DNA of 14,882 nucleotides from an uncultured Collinsella sp. (GCA_905197585.1 CAJJZO010000022.1:1-14882); one strand, 5' to 3'. Counted from the first letter of the stretch, positions 1-8,265 are shown. Notes: a model not told the origin generated them from the letters alone. A program made the numbers and translations.

Positions 1-590
1 ATAGTGATTTCCTGATCTCTCTCTGCAAATTCTATGGCGTGAGTTTGGACGAGCTCCTCTATCCGAGCGATGAGATCGAGGACGATATCGAGTTTGAGAA
101 CGAGGACCGCGCTCGTCAGCGCGAGGCCGAGGCGGCAGAGCGCTCACGCACCCATGAGGCCGCGGCACGAGCTACCGAGGCGGCAACACAGGCGAGTGAC
201 GCCGCCGCCAAGGCGGCGCAGGCGGCAAGCTGGAGTGCGCAGGCTGCCAATGCGGCGACGGCTCAGGTGACGGGTACCGGTGCGGCTGGTCCGACTCCGG
301 TGAAGGGTCCGTTCCAGTCATTCCCGTATTGGGCCGTGTGCTGGCTGCTGTTCTTTTTACTGATGTTCCTGTTTGGTGCCGGCCCCTTTGCTGCGCTGAT
401 CTTCTTCACGATTCCCATCTATCACTGGGTGGCGCGTGCACTCGATGGCGATTGGGCGCGCGGGGATATTCAGGTTGGTCCGGCACCGGTGGCGGTCAGG
501 GCCCAGGGGAAGGATACTTCTGCGGAACCTGATGCTGACGTGGCTACCGCGGCCACCGCTGAGCCATGTGCCAAAGAAGGTGACGAATGA
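1..590 (+). CDS. XRE-family regulator with C-terminal membrane segments (5' partial)
   Basis: Probably a membrane-tethered transcriptional regulator, truncated by the window edge. A GTG at 39 looks like a start, but the frame is open back to base 3. The residues before it read SDFLISLCKFYG and run into VSLDELLYPSDE, the usual end of an XRE/HTH_3 domain (last helix plus 'gVSLDELL'), so the real start lies outside the window. Counting from the GTG, residues 12-35 are acidic/charged. Residues about 36-80 are an Ala-rich stretch that could be helical or a flexible linker. Residues about 96-131 are strongly hydrophobic with a central GAGP and could form two membrane passes. The tail is hydrophilic. 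The stop overlaps the start of the DUF4097 gene, so the two are probably co-translated. Fold assignment rests on the short HTH remnant only; the ligand and target genes are unknown. Confidence 0.75.
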   Translation, partial: SDFLISLCKFYGVSLDELLYPSDEIEDDIEFENEDRARQREAEAAERSRTHEAAARATEAATQASDAAAKAAQAASWSAQAANAATAQVTGTGAAGPTPVKGPFQSFPYWAVCWLLFFLLMFLFGAGPFAALIFFTIPIYHWVARALDGDWARGDIQVGPAPVAVRAQGKDTSAEPDADVATAATAEPCAKEGDE

Positions 591-1489
591 TGAAGCTTTC
601 GCATGAATCCAAGCTGCGCCTGGGCGTCGGCATCGGAGCGTTTGTACTGATTATCGGGCTTGTTTTTGGCGTTTCGCGGACTTTGATTCATTTTGATGGC
701 CCGTGGGATCTCGACGATGTTATACCCGGCTTGTCCGGTATGGACGATGTGGTTGATGACGACGATTTTATGAACGATGGCGGTAACTATTCCGCTCGGC
801 CTCAGCAGCTTTCGTGTACGACCTTTGATGCCGACGCGTTCACATCGCTTGACTTGGACGTGACGTCGGGCACGGTCGAGGTCAAACACGTCTCCAGCGG
901 GCCAGTGCGCGTAATTGAAAGCGGTCGCGTGGCAACGGGGACCGTTGCCTTCGATGCGGCAACCCAGAACCTGGCCGAAATCAAGGGCTCTACGCTCAAG
1001 ATTCGCCAGTTCGATTGCGATGACGAGCGCGCCATTGACCGCACGGTTACCGTCGAACTGCCGCGCGAAGTTGCCGATAACATGGTGGGCATTACAGCGA
1101 ATGTAGGATCGGGTGACCTGACGGTCGCGGGCATTGCGTGTCATGACCTCAACCTGACTTTGGACTCTGGAGACGTTGAGTTTACGGGCACCGTGACCGA
1201 TACCCTGAATGCCGAGGTCGGTTCGGGCGATGTGACGTTCGAGCTCTACCAGGCCCCCGCGAAGTCGATGGACGTGAGTGTGGGCTCGGGCGATGTGGAG
1301 ATGACGGTTCCGAACTCGACGGGCTTTAAGGCGAGCCTCACCGTGGGCAGCGGCGACTTTGAGAGCGATTTCCTTCCGCTTGGCTACGACGGCGAGACCA
1401 TTTTGAATCTTGAATTCGATAACGGCGATAAGTCTGCTACGTATCGTTTTGAGGTCGGTTCGGGCGACATGTCGTTTGATCCGGAGTGA
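587..1489 (+). CDS. Membrane-anchored DUF4097-type beta-repeat protein
   Basis: 300 aa. A hydrophobic segment at residues 12-29 acts as membrane anchor or uncleaved signal, followed by a very acidic linker (about 41-64) and an all-beta extracytoplasmic domain. The domain carries a recurrent turn, VGSGD or a close variant, at residues 173, 192, 211, 232, 253 and 290, spaced mostly 19-21 residues apart. This is typical of DUF4097/DUF4098 putative adhesin-like beta-helix proteins. The start overlaps the upstream stop in an ATGATG context: ATG at 587, or the next ATG at 590. AAGAAGG at 574-580 is suitably placed for either. Proteins of this family commonly sit beside transcriptional regulators and envelope-stress modules, which fits the upstream gene. 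The molecular function of DUF4097 is not established. A terminator follows. Confidence 0.8.
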   Translation: MMKLSHESKLRLGVGIGAFVLIIGLVFGVSRTLIHFDGPWDLDDVIPGLSGMDDVVDDDDFMNDGGNYSARPQQLSCTTFDADAFTSLDLDVTSGTVEVKHVSSGPVRVIESGRVATGTVAFDAATQNLAEIKGSTLKIRQFDCDDERAIDRTVTVELPREVADNMVGITANVGSGDLTVAGIACHDLNLTLDSGDVEFTGTVTDTLNAEVGSGDVTFELYQAPAKSMDVSVGSGDVEMTVPNSTGFKASLTVGSGDFESDFLPLGYDGETILNLEFDNGDKSATYRFEVGSGDMSFDPE

Positions 1490-1536
1490 CATGCGGTTTT
1501 CGGAGATCGGTACATATAGGCATGCTCTTTGATGGA

Positions 1537-1573
1537 GGCGCCGGAGCCGTGACGGGCTTCGGCGCCTTTGCCT
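1537..1573 (+). terminator. Intrinsic terminator after the DUF4097 gene
   Basis: A 12-bp stem (1537-1548 with 1555-1566, one G-T wobble) has a 6-nt loop and is followed by TTTGCCTTT. It lies 48 bases after the stop at 1489 and ends just before elp3, separating the two transcription units. Confidence 0.85.
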
Positions 1574-1574
1574 T

Positions 1575-1580
1575 TACAAT
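1575..1580 (+). promoter_or_regulatory. Candidate -10 element for a leaderless elp3 transcript
   Basis: TACAAT ends exactly 6 nt before the elp3 ATG at 1587, the geometry expected when transcription begins at the start codon. No Shine-Dalgarno sequence sits at normal spacing; GGGGA at 1581-1585 is only 1 nt from the ATG. No convincing -35 is visible, and the region overlaps the tail of the preceding terminator. Leaderless genes with this arrangement are common in Actinobacteria. The assignment is inference. Confidence 0.45.
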
Positions 1581-1586
1581 GGGGAC

Positions 1587-3494
1587 ATGGAACAGATTAT
1601 CTTGAACATACTCGAGGCTCTGCGTCGCGGCGAGACCGTGGACGACAAAGCGCTCGTCAAACTGATACATGCCGAGGCGCGCCGTGAGGGTGCCGACAAA
1701 CGCGATTTGGCCAAGCGCCGTCTGCTGCCGTTCTACCAGCGGGTTAAACGTGAGGAGCCGGTTCGGTGGGCTGCGTGGAATGTCGATTCCGATCTGGAGC
1801 GTCAACTGCTGCAGGTCCTGCGTATGAAGCCGCGCCGAACGGCCTCGGGCGTGGCGACCATTACCGTCATTACCAAGCCCTGGCCATGCTCGGGCGATTG
1901 CCTGTTTTGCCCCAACGATCTGCGCATGCCCAAAAGCTATCTGCACGCCGAGCCGGCGTGCGCCCGTGCGGAGCAAAACTGCTTCGACCCGTATCTGCAG
2001 GTGAGCGCTCGTCTGACCGCGCTTTCGCAGATGGGACATGCGACCGACAAGATAGAGCTCATTGTGCTCGGCGGTACCTGGAGCGACTATCCGCAAGGGT
2101 ATCAGACGTGGTTTATGTCGGAGCTTTTCCGTGCGCTCAATGACGATGCCGTCGCCGGTGTGGCGGCAAACCCCATGTTGGCGCGTCCGGGCATCAGCCG
2201 TGCCGAGGCAGGGCGCCTGCTCGATGACGCTCCCGCCGATGCCCTGCCGCCGGTGGTAACAGAGCGCCGCGAGCGCTATCGGGCTGCCGGCATTGCGACC
2301 GACGAGGCCGAGCTTGCGAGCGGCGTTGCCGACGAGCAGGGGCGTGTGGATGCTGTCGTTGGTGGCTATAACCGCGCAGTGCGTCGTCTGTACGGCCCCG
2401 GTACGCCATGGGGCGAGGCTGCCGAGTGGCAGACGGCAACGATGGAGGAGCTTGAGCGTCAGCAGCGCATCAACGAGACGGCGAAGCATCGCGTGGTGGG
2501 GCTCGTTATCGAGACCCGCCCCGATGCCGTGACGCCACAGGCGCTCACGCTCATTCGTCGTCTGGGCTGCACCAAGATTCAGATGGGCATCCAGAGCCTC
2601 GACCAGCATTTGCTCGATATCAACGAGCGTCGCATTTCGGTGGCTCAGATCGAGCAGGCGTTTTCGCTTGCGCGCCTCTTTGGCTTTAAGATCCATGCGC
2701 ATTTTATGCTTAACTTGCTGGGCGCCACACCCGAGGGGGACAAGCGCGACTACGAGCGCTTTATGACCGAAGGGGCCTTTATGCCCGACGAGGTCAAGGT
2801 CTACCCGTGCGCGCTCATCGAGGGCTCGCGTCTGGTGGGCTGCTATGAGCGCGGCGAGTGGCGTCCCTATACCGAGGAAGAGCTGCTCGATGTGTTGGCC
2901 GACGACATCGTGGTGACGCCGGCGTTCTGCCGCATCAGTCGCATGATCCGCGACTTTAGCTCCGACGACATCATGGTGGGCAACAAGAAGCCCAACCTGC
3001 GTCAGCTCGTTGAAAACCGCTTGTCGGCTCGTGGGGAAGGCGCGACAGTGCGTGAGATTCGCTATCGCGAGATTAGCACGGCGGGCGCCGACTTGCATGA
3101 GCTGACCCTTGACGAGGAAGTGGCGTACGAGACGCCGGTGACGCACGAGCGCTTTTTGCAGTGGGTGACGCCGCAGGGCAAGATCGCGGGCTTTTTGCGT
3201 CTGTCTCTGCCCGATCGTGCTTTTGTTGCCGCGCATGCGGATGAGTTGCCGACGACACCGGACGCGGCGATGATTCGCGAGGTGCACGTGTATGGCATGG
3301 CGGCGCGCGTGGGAGATCAAGGCCAGGCAGCCCAGCACCATGGATTGGGGCGTTTGCTCGTAGAGCGTGCGTGCGAGATTGCCCGGGATGCGGGTTATAC
3401 GCGTATCAACGTGATTAGCGCAATCGGTACGCGCGAGTACTATCGCCATTTGGGTTTTTGCGACCATGGACTCTATCTGCAAAAGGAGCTCTAG
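1587..3494 (+). CDS. elp3: Elp3-family tRNA uridine-34 radical SAM/GNAT enzyme
   Basis: 635 aa. Elp3 uses a radical SAM reaction and acetyl-CoA to build the carboxymethyl group at C5 of wobble uridine in tRNA; the bacterial enzyme acts without the other Elongator subunits. The [4Fe-4S] motif is C101-x3-C105-x2-C108 in PCSGDCLFCPND, followed by PKSY. ETRPD of the radical SAM core lies near residue 310. The C-terminal GNAT domain includes EVHVYG, the acetyl-CoA loop QHHGLGRLL (583-591) and the family hallmark IGTREYYRHLGF (613-624). A segment around residues 195-290 is longer than in compact archaeal enzymes. The ATG at 1587 gives the expected N-terminus, although no Shine-Dalgarno site is apparent. 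The next gene starts 1 nt after the stop. Confidence 0.93.
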   Translation: MEQIILNILEALRRGETVDDKALVKLIHAEARREGADKRDLAKRRLLPFYQRVKREEPVRWAAWNVDSDLERQLLQVLRMKPRRTASGVATITVITKPWPCSGDCLFCPNDLRMPKSYLHAEPACARAEQNCFDPYLQVSARLTALSQMGHATDKIELIVLGGTWSDYPQGYQTWFMSELFRALNDDAVAGVAANPMLARPGISRAEAGRLLDDAPADALPPVVTERRERYRAAGIATDEAELASGVADEQGRVDAVVGGYNRAVRRLYGPGTPWGEAAEWQTATMEELERQQRINETAKHRVVGLVIETRPDAVTPQALTLIRRLGCTKIQMGIQSLDQHLLDINERRISVAQIEQAFSLARLFGFKIHAHFMLNLLGATPEGDKRDYERFMTEGAFMPDEVKVYPCALIEGSRLVGCYERGEWRPYTEEELLDVLADDIVVTPAFCRISRMIRDFSSDDIMVGNKKPNLRQLVENRLSARGEGATVREIRYREISTAGADLHELTLDEEVAYETPVTHERFLQWVTPQGKIAGFLRLSLPDRAFVAAHADELPTTPDAAMIREVHVYGMAARVGDQGQAAQHHGLGRLLVERACEIARDAGYTRINVISAIGTREYYRHLGFCDHGLYLQKEL

Positions 3495-4373
3495 ATGAAC
3501 AAGCCGAGTGTTTCTGCTGGCGTCGTTGCCGGTGTTGCTCTGGGAGCCGCGGCGCTTGGTGCGGCCGCTGTCGCTGTTCGTGCTGCCTGTCTGCAGGTTG
3601 CGCGAACCCGCAATGGGTTGGCGCGTGTGAAACGCGTGCACGATGAGGGCGGCGACGAGATTCGCGTGTTGGTGCAAGGCAGCGTCTACCAAAGCGCAAG
3701 TTACGTTGGTGAGCGTTGGGCGGAGCCCGTCTTTGCGTACTATCGTGCGTTTGACGACGTGTTTGAGTCCGAGGATGCGATGCGCGACGCTTACGGTCAC
3801 GGTATCGACCGCATGCTTATGCTGGGCGGCGGCGGGTTTGCCTATCCCAAGTTCGCGCTGATGTCGCACGAGGGCTTGCGCATGGACGTCATCGAGTATG
3901 ACGGAGAGATTACGCGCCTGGCGCGCCGCTGGTTCTATCTGGACGAGCTGGAGTGCACGGCGGGCGATCGCCTGCGGGTGATAACCGCTGAGGCTCGCTC
4001 TTATCTGGGCGTGACGAGTGTTGGTCATCGTCGCTACGACGTGGTCGTGAGCGATTGCTTTGGCGGTGCCGAGCCCGTACGCGAGCTGGCGACGGTTGAG
4101 GCGTTGCGTTTGGTGCGGGGCAGCCTAAATGTCGGTGGCGTCTACGTTGCCAATATCGTAAGCACAAACGAGGGGAGCGATGTGACGTTCCTGCGCGACT
4201 GCGCTGCCACGGCACTCGAGGTATTCGCCCATGTCTGGGTGGTCCCCTGTGGCGATGCGGAGTTCGGCGGCGAGGAGAACTACCTGCTCATCGCCAGCGA
4301 CGGCGACTATGTCTTTGCCGAAGCCGTGCCCTTCGACGCCGACTTCCTCGGCACCGCCCTTCACGACAAGTAA
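3495..4373 (+). CDS. Spermidine-synthase-fold SAM-binding protein
   Basis: 292 aa, beginning directly after the elp3 stop. AAGGAG at 3482-3487, inside the elp3 3' end, serves as ribosome binding site, so the two are probably one operon. Residues about 7-32 are an Ala/Val-rich hydrophobic N-terminus that could anchor the protein. The Rossmann methyltransferase core follows: motif I MLMLGGGGFAYPKF (glycines 111-114), the acidic motif II loop VIEYDGE (133-138), then YDVVVSDCFGG (181-191). This order matches SpeE-like proteins. True aminopropyltransferases have two acidic residues in a D-S/T-x-D motif; here the first is D187 but the equivalent of the second is G190. The N-terminal substrate domain is also minimal. 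It is therefore more likely a SpeE-like methyltransferase relative than a spermidine synthase. The substrate is unknown. Confidence 0.75.
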   Translation: MNKPSVSAGVVAGVALGAAALGAAAVAVRAACLQVARTRNGLARVKRVHDEGGDEIRVLVQGSVYQSASYVGERWAEPVFAYYRAFDDVFESEDAMRDAYGHGIDRMLMLGGGGFAYPKFALMSHEGLRMDVIEYDGEITRLARRWFYLDELECTAGDRLRVITAEARSYLGVTSVGHRRYDVVVSDCFGGAEPVRELATVEALRLVRGSLNVGGVYVANIVSTNEGSDVTFLRDCAATALEVFAHVWVVPCGDAEFGGEENYLLIASDGDYVFAEAVPFDADFLGTALHDK

Positions 4374-4399
4374 GTCTCTCCGTCCCAAAAAGACTGGTC

Positions 4400-6844
4400 T
4401 TAGGCGTGGTCGCGCCAGCTGAGGACGCGCTGCTTCATGCCCTCTATGTCGAGCACGCCTTCGGCAAAGCCCTTGCGCACGAGCTCTTCGGGAACAAACT
4501 CGTCGTAGCGGTCAAAGTAAGGCACCTCGCCAGGATAGACGAGCTCGATGGGATCGAAGTCTTTCTCGGCCTCGGCGGCGAGTACCTCAAAGAACGTCTC
4601 CTCGTCGGCCTTCATCTTAAACTGCATAAAGTACGGGCGTGACGGGTCGAGTCCGCGAAGGCCCAGCTCAGCTGCGCATTTGATTTTAAGCATACGCTCG
4701 AGCGCCAGAAAGGCGTAGCTTCCCAACCAGGGGAAGAGCGCCCAGGTGTCGCCGCCCAGGTTAATGAGCGGCCTAGTTCCCGCACCCGAAATCTCAGCCG
4801 TATGGCGAGCCTGCGCCAAGCGGGCCCGCGCGTTACCCATAAGATACGGATACGTGGCATGTTCGTTGAGCGCCTTGCGCATGCGCTCGAGTACGTGTGT
4901 ATTGATGTCTCCGGGGCAATCGCCAAAGTATGCCGGCACACGGCCCTTGACCTGCGTGGCAAAGACAGTGTGGCGCTTCCAGTCCACTTCCTCGACAATC
5001 CAGCAGTGTCCGGCGATGGCGATGCGCTCACCGGGCGGAGGGGGGTTGACGATCGTGCCCAACTCGGCCGACTCGCTGCGAACGGTGAACTCCTCGTTTT
5101 CCTGGAACACGGCGTAGAACTTAAAGTTGTTGATGATGCGCTCGCCCGCGAGACCCACGATGAGCCCGCCGCCCTCGGTGACTTGGATATGGTCGATCTT
5201 AATGAGGTGACGCAGCAACACGCGATAGTCATCGGCCGAGATGCGATGGAAATAGCTGAGTGTGAGCACGCGCTGGGCAAGCTCTGCCGGCGTGAGTTCG
5301 CCGGTGCTGGCAAGCGTCGACATAGTCTGGTGGTAGAGCAGGCTGTAGGGGAGTCGATCGAGCTCGGGCGGCTCGACCCACTTTTCCTCGCGATAGAGTT
5401 GTACGAGCGCGATGCCCTGCAGGAGCTTCCACGGAATGGTCTCGGGCATCATCGTGCGCGGCTCGGGTTCCTCCTCGCGCATGACAAACCACATCTCGGG
5501 CGGAAGATCGCGGCGCCCCGTGCGGCCCATTCGCTGCAAAAAGGAGCTGACGGTAAACGGCGCGTCGATCTGAAACGCACGCTCCAGACGGCCGATATCG
5601 ATACCGAGTTCCAGCGTAGAGGTGGTAACGGTCGTCTGTGCCTGTTCCTCGTCGCGCATAAGCTCTTCTGCCGTCTCACGCAACGATGCCGAAAGATTGC
5701 CGTGATGGATGAGGAAACGGTCGGGCTCGTGTCGACTTTCGCAGTAGCTGCGCAGCATGGAGCATACGGCCTCCGCCTCTTCGCGCGAGTTGGCAAAGAC
5801 CAGGCACTTGCGGCCGCGGGTGTGTTCGAAGATATAGCCCATGCCGGGGTCGGCGTTGTCTGGTGCTGTGTCGGTGGGGTTGAGTAATGCCTGTTCGGGT
5901 GCTCGGGGAATGTCGACTTCGCCCTCGGGGGCCGAGGAAGCGCGACTGTCCTTGGGGGCAGCCTTGCCCCGTGCCTGCTCGCGACGTTGGCGGCGTTCCT
6001 CCTGTGTGAGTTGTCCGCTATGGCGCATGTCTTGGGTGCTGACGGGCAGTGCCGCGGGTGCCGCTGCCTCAATGCGCTCGCATGCAAGCACTTCGGCCTC
6101 TTGAGGACCCATGCTCTTGAATCCCCGCTGCTGCGCCTGGGGACCCGAGTTGTAGAAGTGCTCCATGGAGATACGCCACACGCGGCGCGGTTCCTCAAAA
6201 CGAGGGATAACGCAGTCGCGTCCCGTTCCCTGCGAGAGAAAGGCACCCGTGCGCTCGGGGTCGCCGATGGTAGCCGAAAGGCCAATGCGGCGGGGTTGTA
6301 CGCCGGCCATGCGCGACAGGCGCTCAATAAGGCAGAGCGTCTGCCCGCCTCGATCGCCGCGCATAAGCGAATGGACCTCGTCGATGACGACGTAGCGCAG
6401 ATCGCAGAACATGCGCGGAATCGCCATGTGCTTATGGATCAAGAGCGCCTCGAGCGACTCGGGCGTAATCTGCAAGATACCGCTCGGCTTTTTGATGAGC
6501 TTTGCCTTGTGCGACTGCGAAACGTCGCCATGCCAGTGCCAGACGGGGATGTCGGCTTCTTCGCAGAGGTCGTTGAGGCGGACGAACTGGTCATTGATGA
6601 GCGCCTTGAGGGGGCCAATGTAGAGGGCGCCCACGCTTGCGGGCGGTCTCTCCCAAAACTCGGTCAGGATGGGAAAAAAGGCTGCCTCGGTTTTGCCGGA
6701 AGCCGTGGATGCCGTCAGGAGCACATTGTCTTGCGTGTTAAAGATGGCATCTGCCGCCGCAACCTGGATAGAGCGCAAGCTCTCCCAATCGTGGGAGTAG
6801 ATGAAGTCTTGGATAAACGGGGCGTAGCGGTCAAAGGCGTTCAC
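4400..6844 (-). CDS. sngC: Shango SngC-like DEAD/DEAH (Lhr-like) superfamily 2 helicase
   Basis: 814 aa from the GTG at 6844, chosen because AGGAGG lies just upstream on the minus strand and the protein then begins VNAFDRYAPFIQDF. An ATG at 6886 would add 14 unlikely residues and has no comparable site. SF2 motifs are intact: Q-like RSIQVAA (24-30), Walker A TASGKT (47-52), Ia GPLKALINDQ (77-86), DEVH (155-158), SAT (190-192), IV CLVFANS (347-353), V TSTLELGIDIG (408-418) and VI QRMGRTGR (437-444). A winged-helix and Lhr-like C-terminal region follows. Between the two RecA lobes (about 235-335) lies a charged, low-complexity insert. The protein probably translocates on or remodels phage nucleic acid using ATP. 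It resembles BrxHI of BREX. The gene is separated from sngB by 116 bp holding a hairpin. Confidence 0.88.
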   Translation of the reverse strand: MNAFDRYAPFIQDFIYSHDWESLRSIQVAAADAIFNTQDNVLLTASTASGKTEAAFFPILTEFWERPPASVGALYIGPLKALINDQFVRLNDLCEEADIPVWHWHGDVSQSHKAKLIKKPSGILQITPESLEALLIHKHMAIPRMFCDLRYVVIDEVHSLMRGDRGGQTLCLIERLSRMAGVQPRRIGLSATIGDPERTGAFLSQGTGRDCVIPRFEEPRRVWRISMEHFYNSGPQAQQRGFKSMGPQEAEVLACERIEAAAPAALPVSTQDMRHSGQLTQEERRQRREQARGKAAPKDSRASSAPEGEVDIPRAPEQALLNPTDTAPDNADPGMGYIFEHTRGRKCLVFANSREEAEAVCSMLRSYCESRHEPDRFLIHHGNLSASLRETAEELMRDEEQAQTTVTTSTLELGIDIGRLERAFQIDAPFTVSSFLQRMGRTGRRDLPPEMWFVMREEEPEPRTMMPETIPWKLLQGIALVQLYREEKWVEPPELDRLPYSLLYHQTMSTLASTGELTPAELAQRVLTLSYFHRISADDYRVLLRHLIKIDHIQVTEGGGLIVGLAGERIINNFKFYAVFQENEEFTVRSESAELGTIVNPPPPGERIAIAGHCWIVEEVDWKRHTVFATQVKGRVPAYFGDCPGDINTHVLERMRKALNEHATYPYLMGNARARLAQARHTAEISGAGTRPLINLGGDTWALFPWLGSYAFLALERMLKIKCAAELGLRGLDPSRPYFMQFKMKADEETFFEVLAAEAEKDFDPIELVYPGEVPYFDRYDEFVPEELVRKGFAEGVLDIEGMKQRVLSWRDHA

Positions 6845-6925
6845 GGGGCCTCCTCTCAAAAACGAATCTCTCAACGCGGCTGGCAACGGCTTGCTGCATT
6901 ACAGTCTCAACGTTCGCCCAGATAA

Positions 6926-6962
6926 AACCTGCCAAAATAAACCTGTCCCTTTTTGGCAGGTT
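6926..6962 (-). repeat. Perfect 12-bp inverted repeat at the sngB stop, ahead of sngC
   Basis: The arms AACCTGCCAAAA (6926-6937) and TTTTGGCAGGTT (6951-6962) are perfectly complementary with a 13-nt loop. The right arm overlaps the sngB stop codon. On the minus strand the arm ends in UU followed by UUAUC, so it could be a weak terminator or attenuator that lowers sngC expression. The loop contains ACCTGTCCC, a partial copy of the arm. GGGACAGG on the other strand resembles motifs in some REP-type repeats, but that comparison is from memory and untested. Confidence 0.6.
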
Positions 6963-8265
6963 AGATGGTGAATTCGGCGAAGTTACGGTCGCCGCCTGCG
7001 GTGCCGGTGTCGCCTGTTGCTGCTGCCGGCACCAGCGCGTCGCCGCCGACGCTTTGCAGCAGCTCGGCTACGTTGGGGTCGGGGTTCTGGCATAGGATGT
7101 CGAGCAGCTCGATAAAGTCGCGGATGACCTCGCGGGGCGTCAGATGCGTGTCGGCCCCCACGCGGCCAAACTCAATCTTGAGGAAGTCCACCAAGTCGTT
7201 CTCGGTAAGCGTGGGCGTCCAGCCAAAGTAGCCGGCGTGAATTTGCATGAGTTTTTCGATCAGCACCAGCAGCTCCTCGTAGGTGAGTGGCTGCAGACGG
7301 ATGATGGGCGCGAGCATGTCCTTAAGGTCCTCGCGTGCAAAGCGGCCTTGAGCGAGTCGGCTGCGCAGGGCCTCGTAGGAGAACACGCCGCGGCGGCGGT
7401 CTTCGATGGAGGTTGGCGTGCCGCCCATGATCATGCCCAGGTACTGCGCCTTGCCCTGGAGTGTGTCGTTGTACATGGTCAGGATCTTCTCGTAGTTGTA
7501 CTGGCGCGTGATCGCGTTGGGAATCTTATACAGATTCACGAGCTCGTCGATGAGCACCAACATACCCTTGTAGCCGCTGCAGACCAAAAAACGCGCGATG
7601 AGCTTAACGTAGTCGTACCAGTCGTCATCGCTGATGATGGTCGAGGAGCCCAGCTCGGCGCGAGCCTCGCTCTTGGTACGGTATTCGCCGCGGATCCATT
7701 TGGTCACGCGGCTCATGGCTTCTTCGTCGCCCTCGGATACGGCCATGCGATAGCGGCGGAGCATGCGGGTGAAGTCGAAGCCGTGGACCATTTCCTCGAG
7801 CGGGGCCAGTTGGGCATTGACGACCGACTCGTCGACGTCGGCGTACGAGGCGACCCAGCGATCAAGAATAAGGTTGAGCGCACCGCCCTCGGGGCGCGTC
7901 TTGGTCGATATATTGCGTATGAGCTCGCGGTAGGTGGCAAGGCCCTGCCCCTGCCCGCCCTGCAGACGGCGCTCGGGGGATAAGTCTGCATCGGCGACGA
8001 CGAATCCCTCACCCATGGCGTGCGTGCGGATGGTCTGGAGCAAAAAGCTCTTGCCGGCGCCGTAACGACCGACCAGAAAGCGGAAGCTCGCACCACCGTC
8101 GGCGATGAGACTCAGATCGGTGAGCAGGGCGCGGATCTCGACCTCGCGCCCTACGGTAATGTAGGGAAGGCCGATGCGCGGGACCACGCCGCCCTTGAGC
8201 GAGTTGAGAATGACGGCAGCGACGCGCTTGGGCACGCGGGGTGCTGCGGATGCGGTATCACTCAT
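6961..8265 (-). CDS. sngB: Shango SngB-like (BrxD/DUF2791) P-loop ATPase
   Basis: 434 aa. The N-terminal PRIGLPYITVGREVEI segment introduces the ATPase domain, as in BrxD/DUF2791 proteins. Walker A is GRYGAGKS (66-73). Walker B is MLVLIDE (235-241). GMIMGGTP (277-284) occupies a sensor-like position, and RRGVFSYEALRSRL follows, where arginines could contribute to subunit contacts. The C-terminal half is helical and ends in a Gly/Ala-rich tail. The ATG at 8265 overlaps the end of sngA by 8 nt (sngA stop at 8258-8260), with GAGAGGA as ribosome binding site inside sngA, so the two are translationally coupled. It probably couples ATP hydrolysis to sensing or loading of the TerB protein and helicase; the mechanism is not known from sequence. 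Confidence 0.88.
   Translation of the reverse strand: MSDTASAAPRVPKRVAAVILNSLKGGVVPRIGLPYITVGREVEIRALLTDLSLIADGGASFRFLVGRYGAGKSFLLQTIRTHAMGEGFVVADADLSPERRLQGGQGQGLATYRELIRNISTKTRPEGGALNLILDRWVASYADVDESVVNAQLAPLEEMVHGFDFTRMLRRYRMAVSEGDEEAMSRVTKWIRGEYRTKSEARAELGSSTIISDDDWYDYVKLIARFLVCSGYKGMLVLIDELVNLYKIPNAITRQYNYEKILTMYNDTLQGKAQYLGMIMGGTPTSIEDRRRGVFSYEALRSRLAQGRFAREDLKDMLAPIIRLQPLTYEELLVLIEKLMQIHAGYFGWTPTLTENDLVDFLKIEFGRVGADTHLTPREVIRDFIELLDILCQNPDPNVAELLQSVGGDALVPAAATGDTGTAGGDRNFAEFTI

Noticed and set aside
39..590. GTG at 39 as the true start of the first gene.
   Set aside because: The frame is open to base 3 and the upstream residues complete an XRE domain end; the gene is 5' partial.
1437..4028. 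A very long open frame (863 codons) on the minus strand opposite elp3 and the next gene.
   Set aside because: It is antisense to two genes with clear family motifs, its translation is rich in His, Arg and Gln without domains, and it arises from biased third positions in G+C-rich codons.
4374..4399. Bidirectional terminator between the converging transcription units.
   Set aside because: Only short 4-5 bp complementarities (for example AAGAC/GTCTT with a 2-nt loop) are present; none makes a convincing stem with a T-run.
4802..6925. Long plus-strand open frames opposite sngC (about 4802-5887 and 5987-6925).
   Set aside because: They mirror the helicase gene, lack ribosome binding sites and family features; the helicase motifs are unambiguous.
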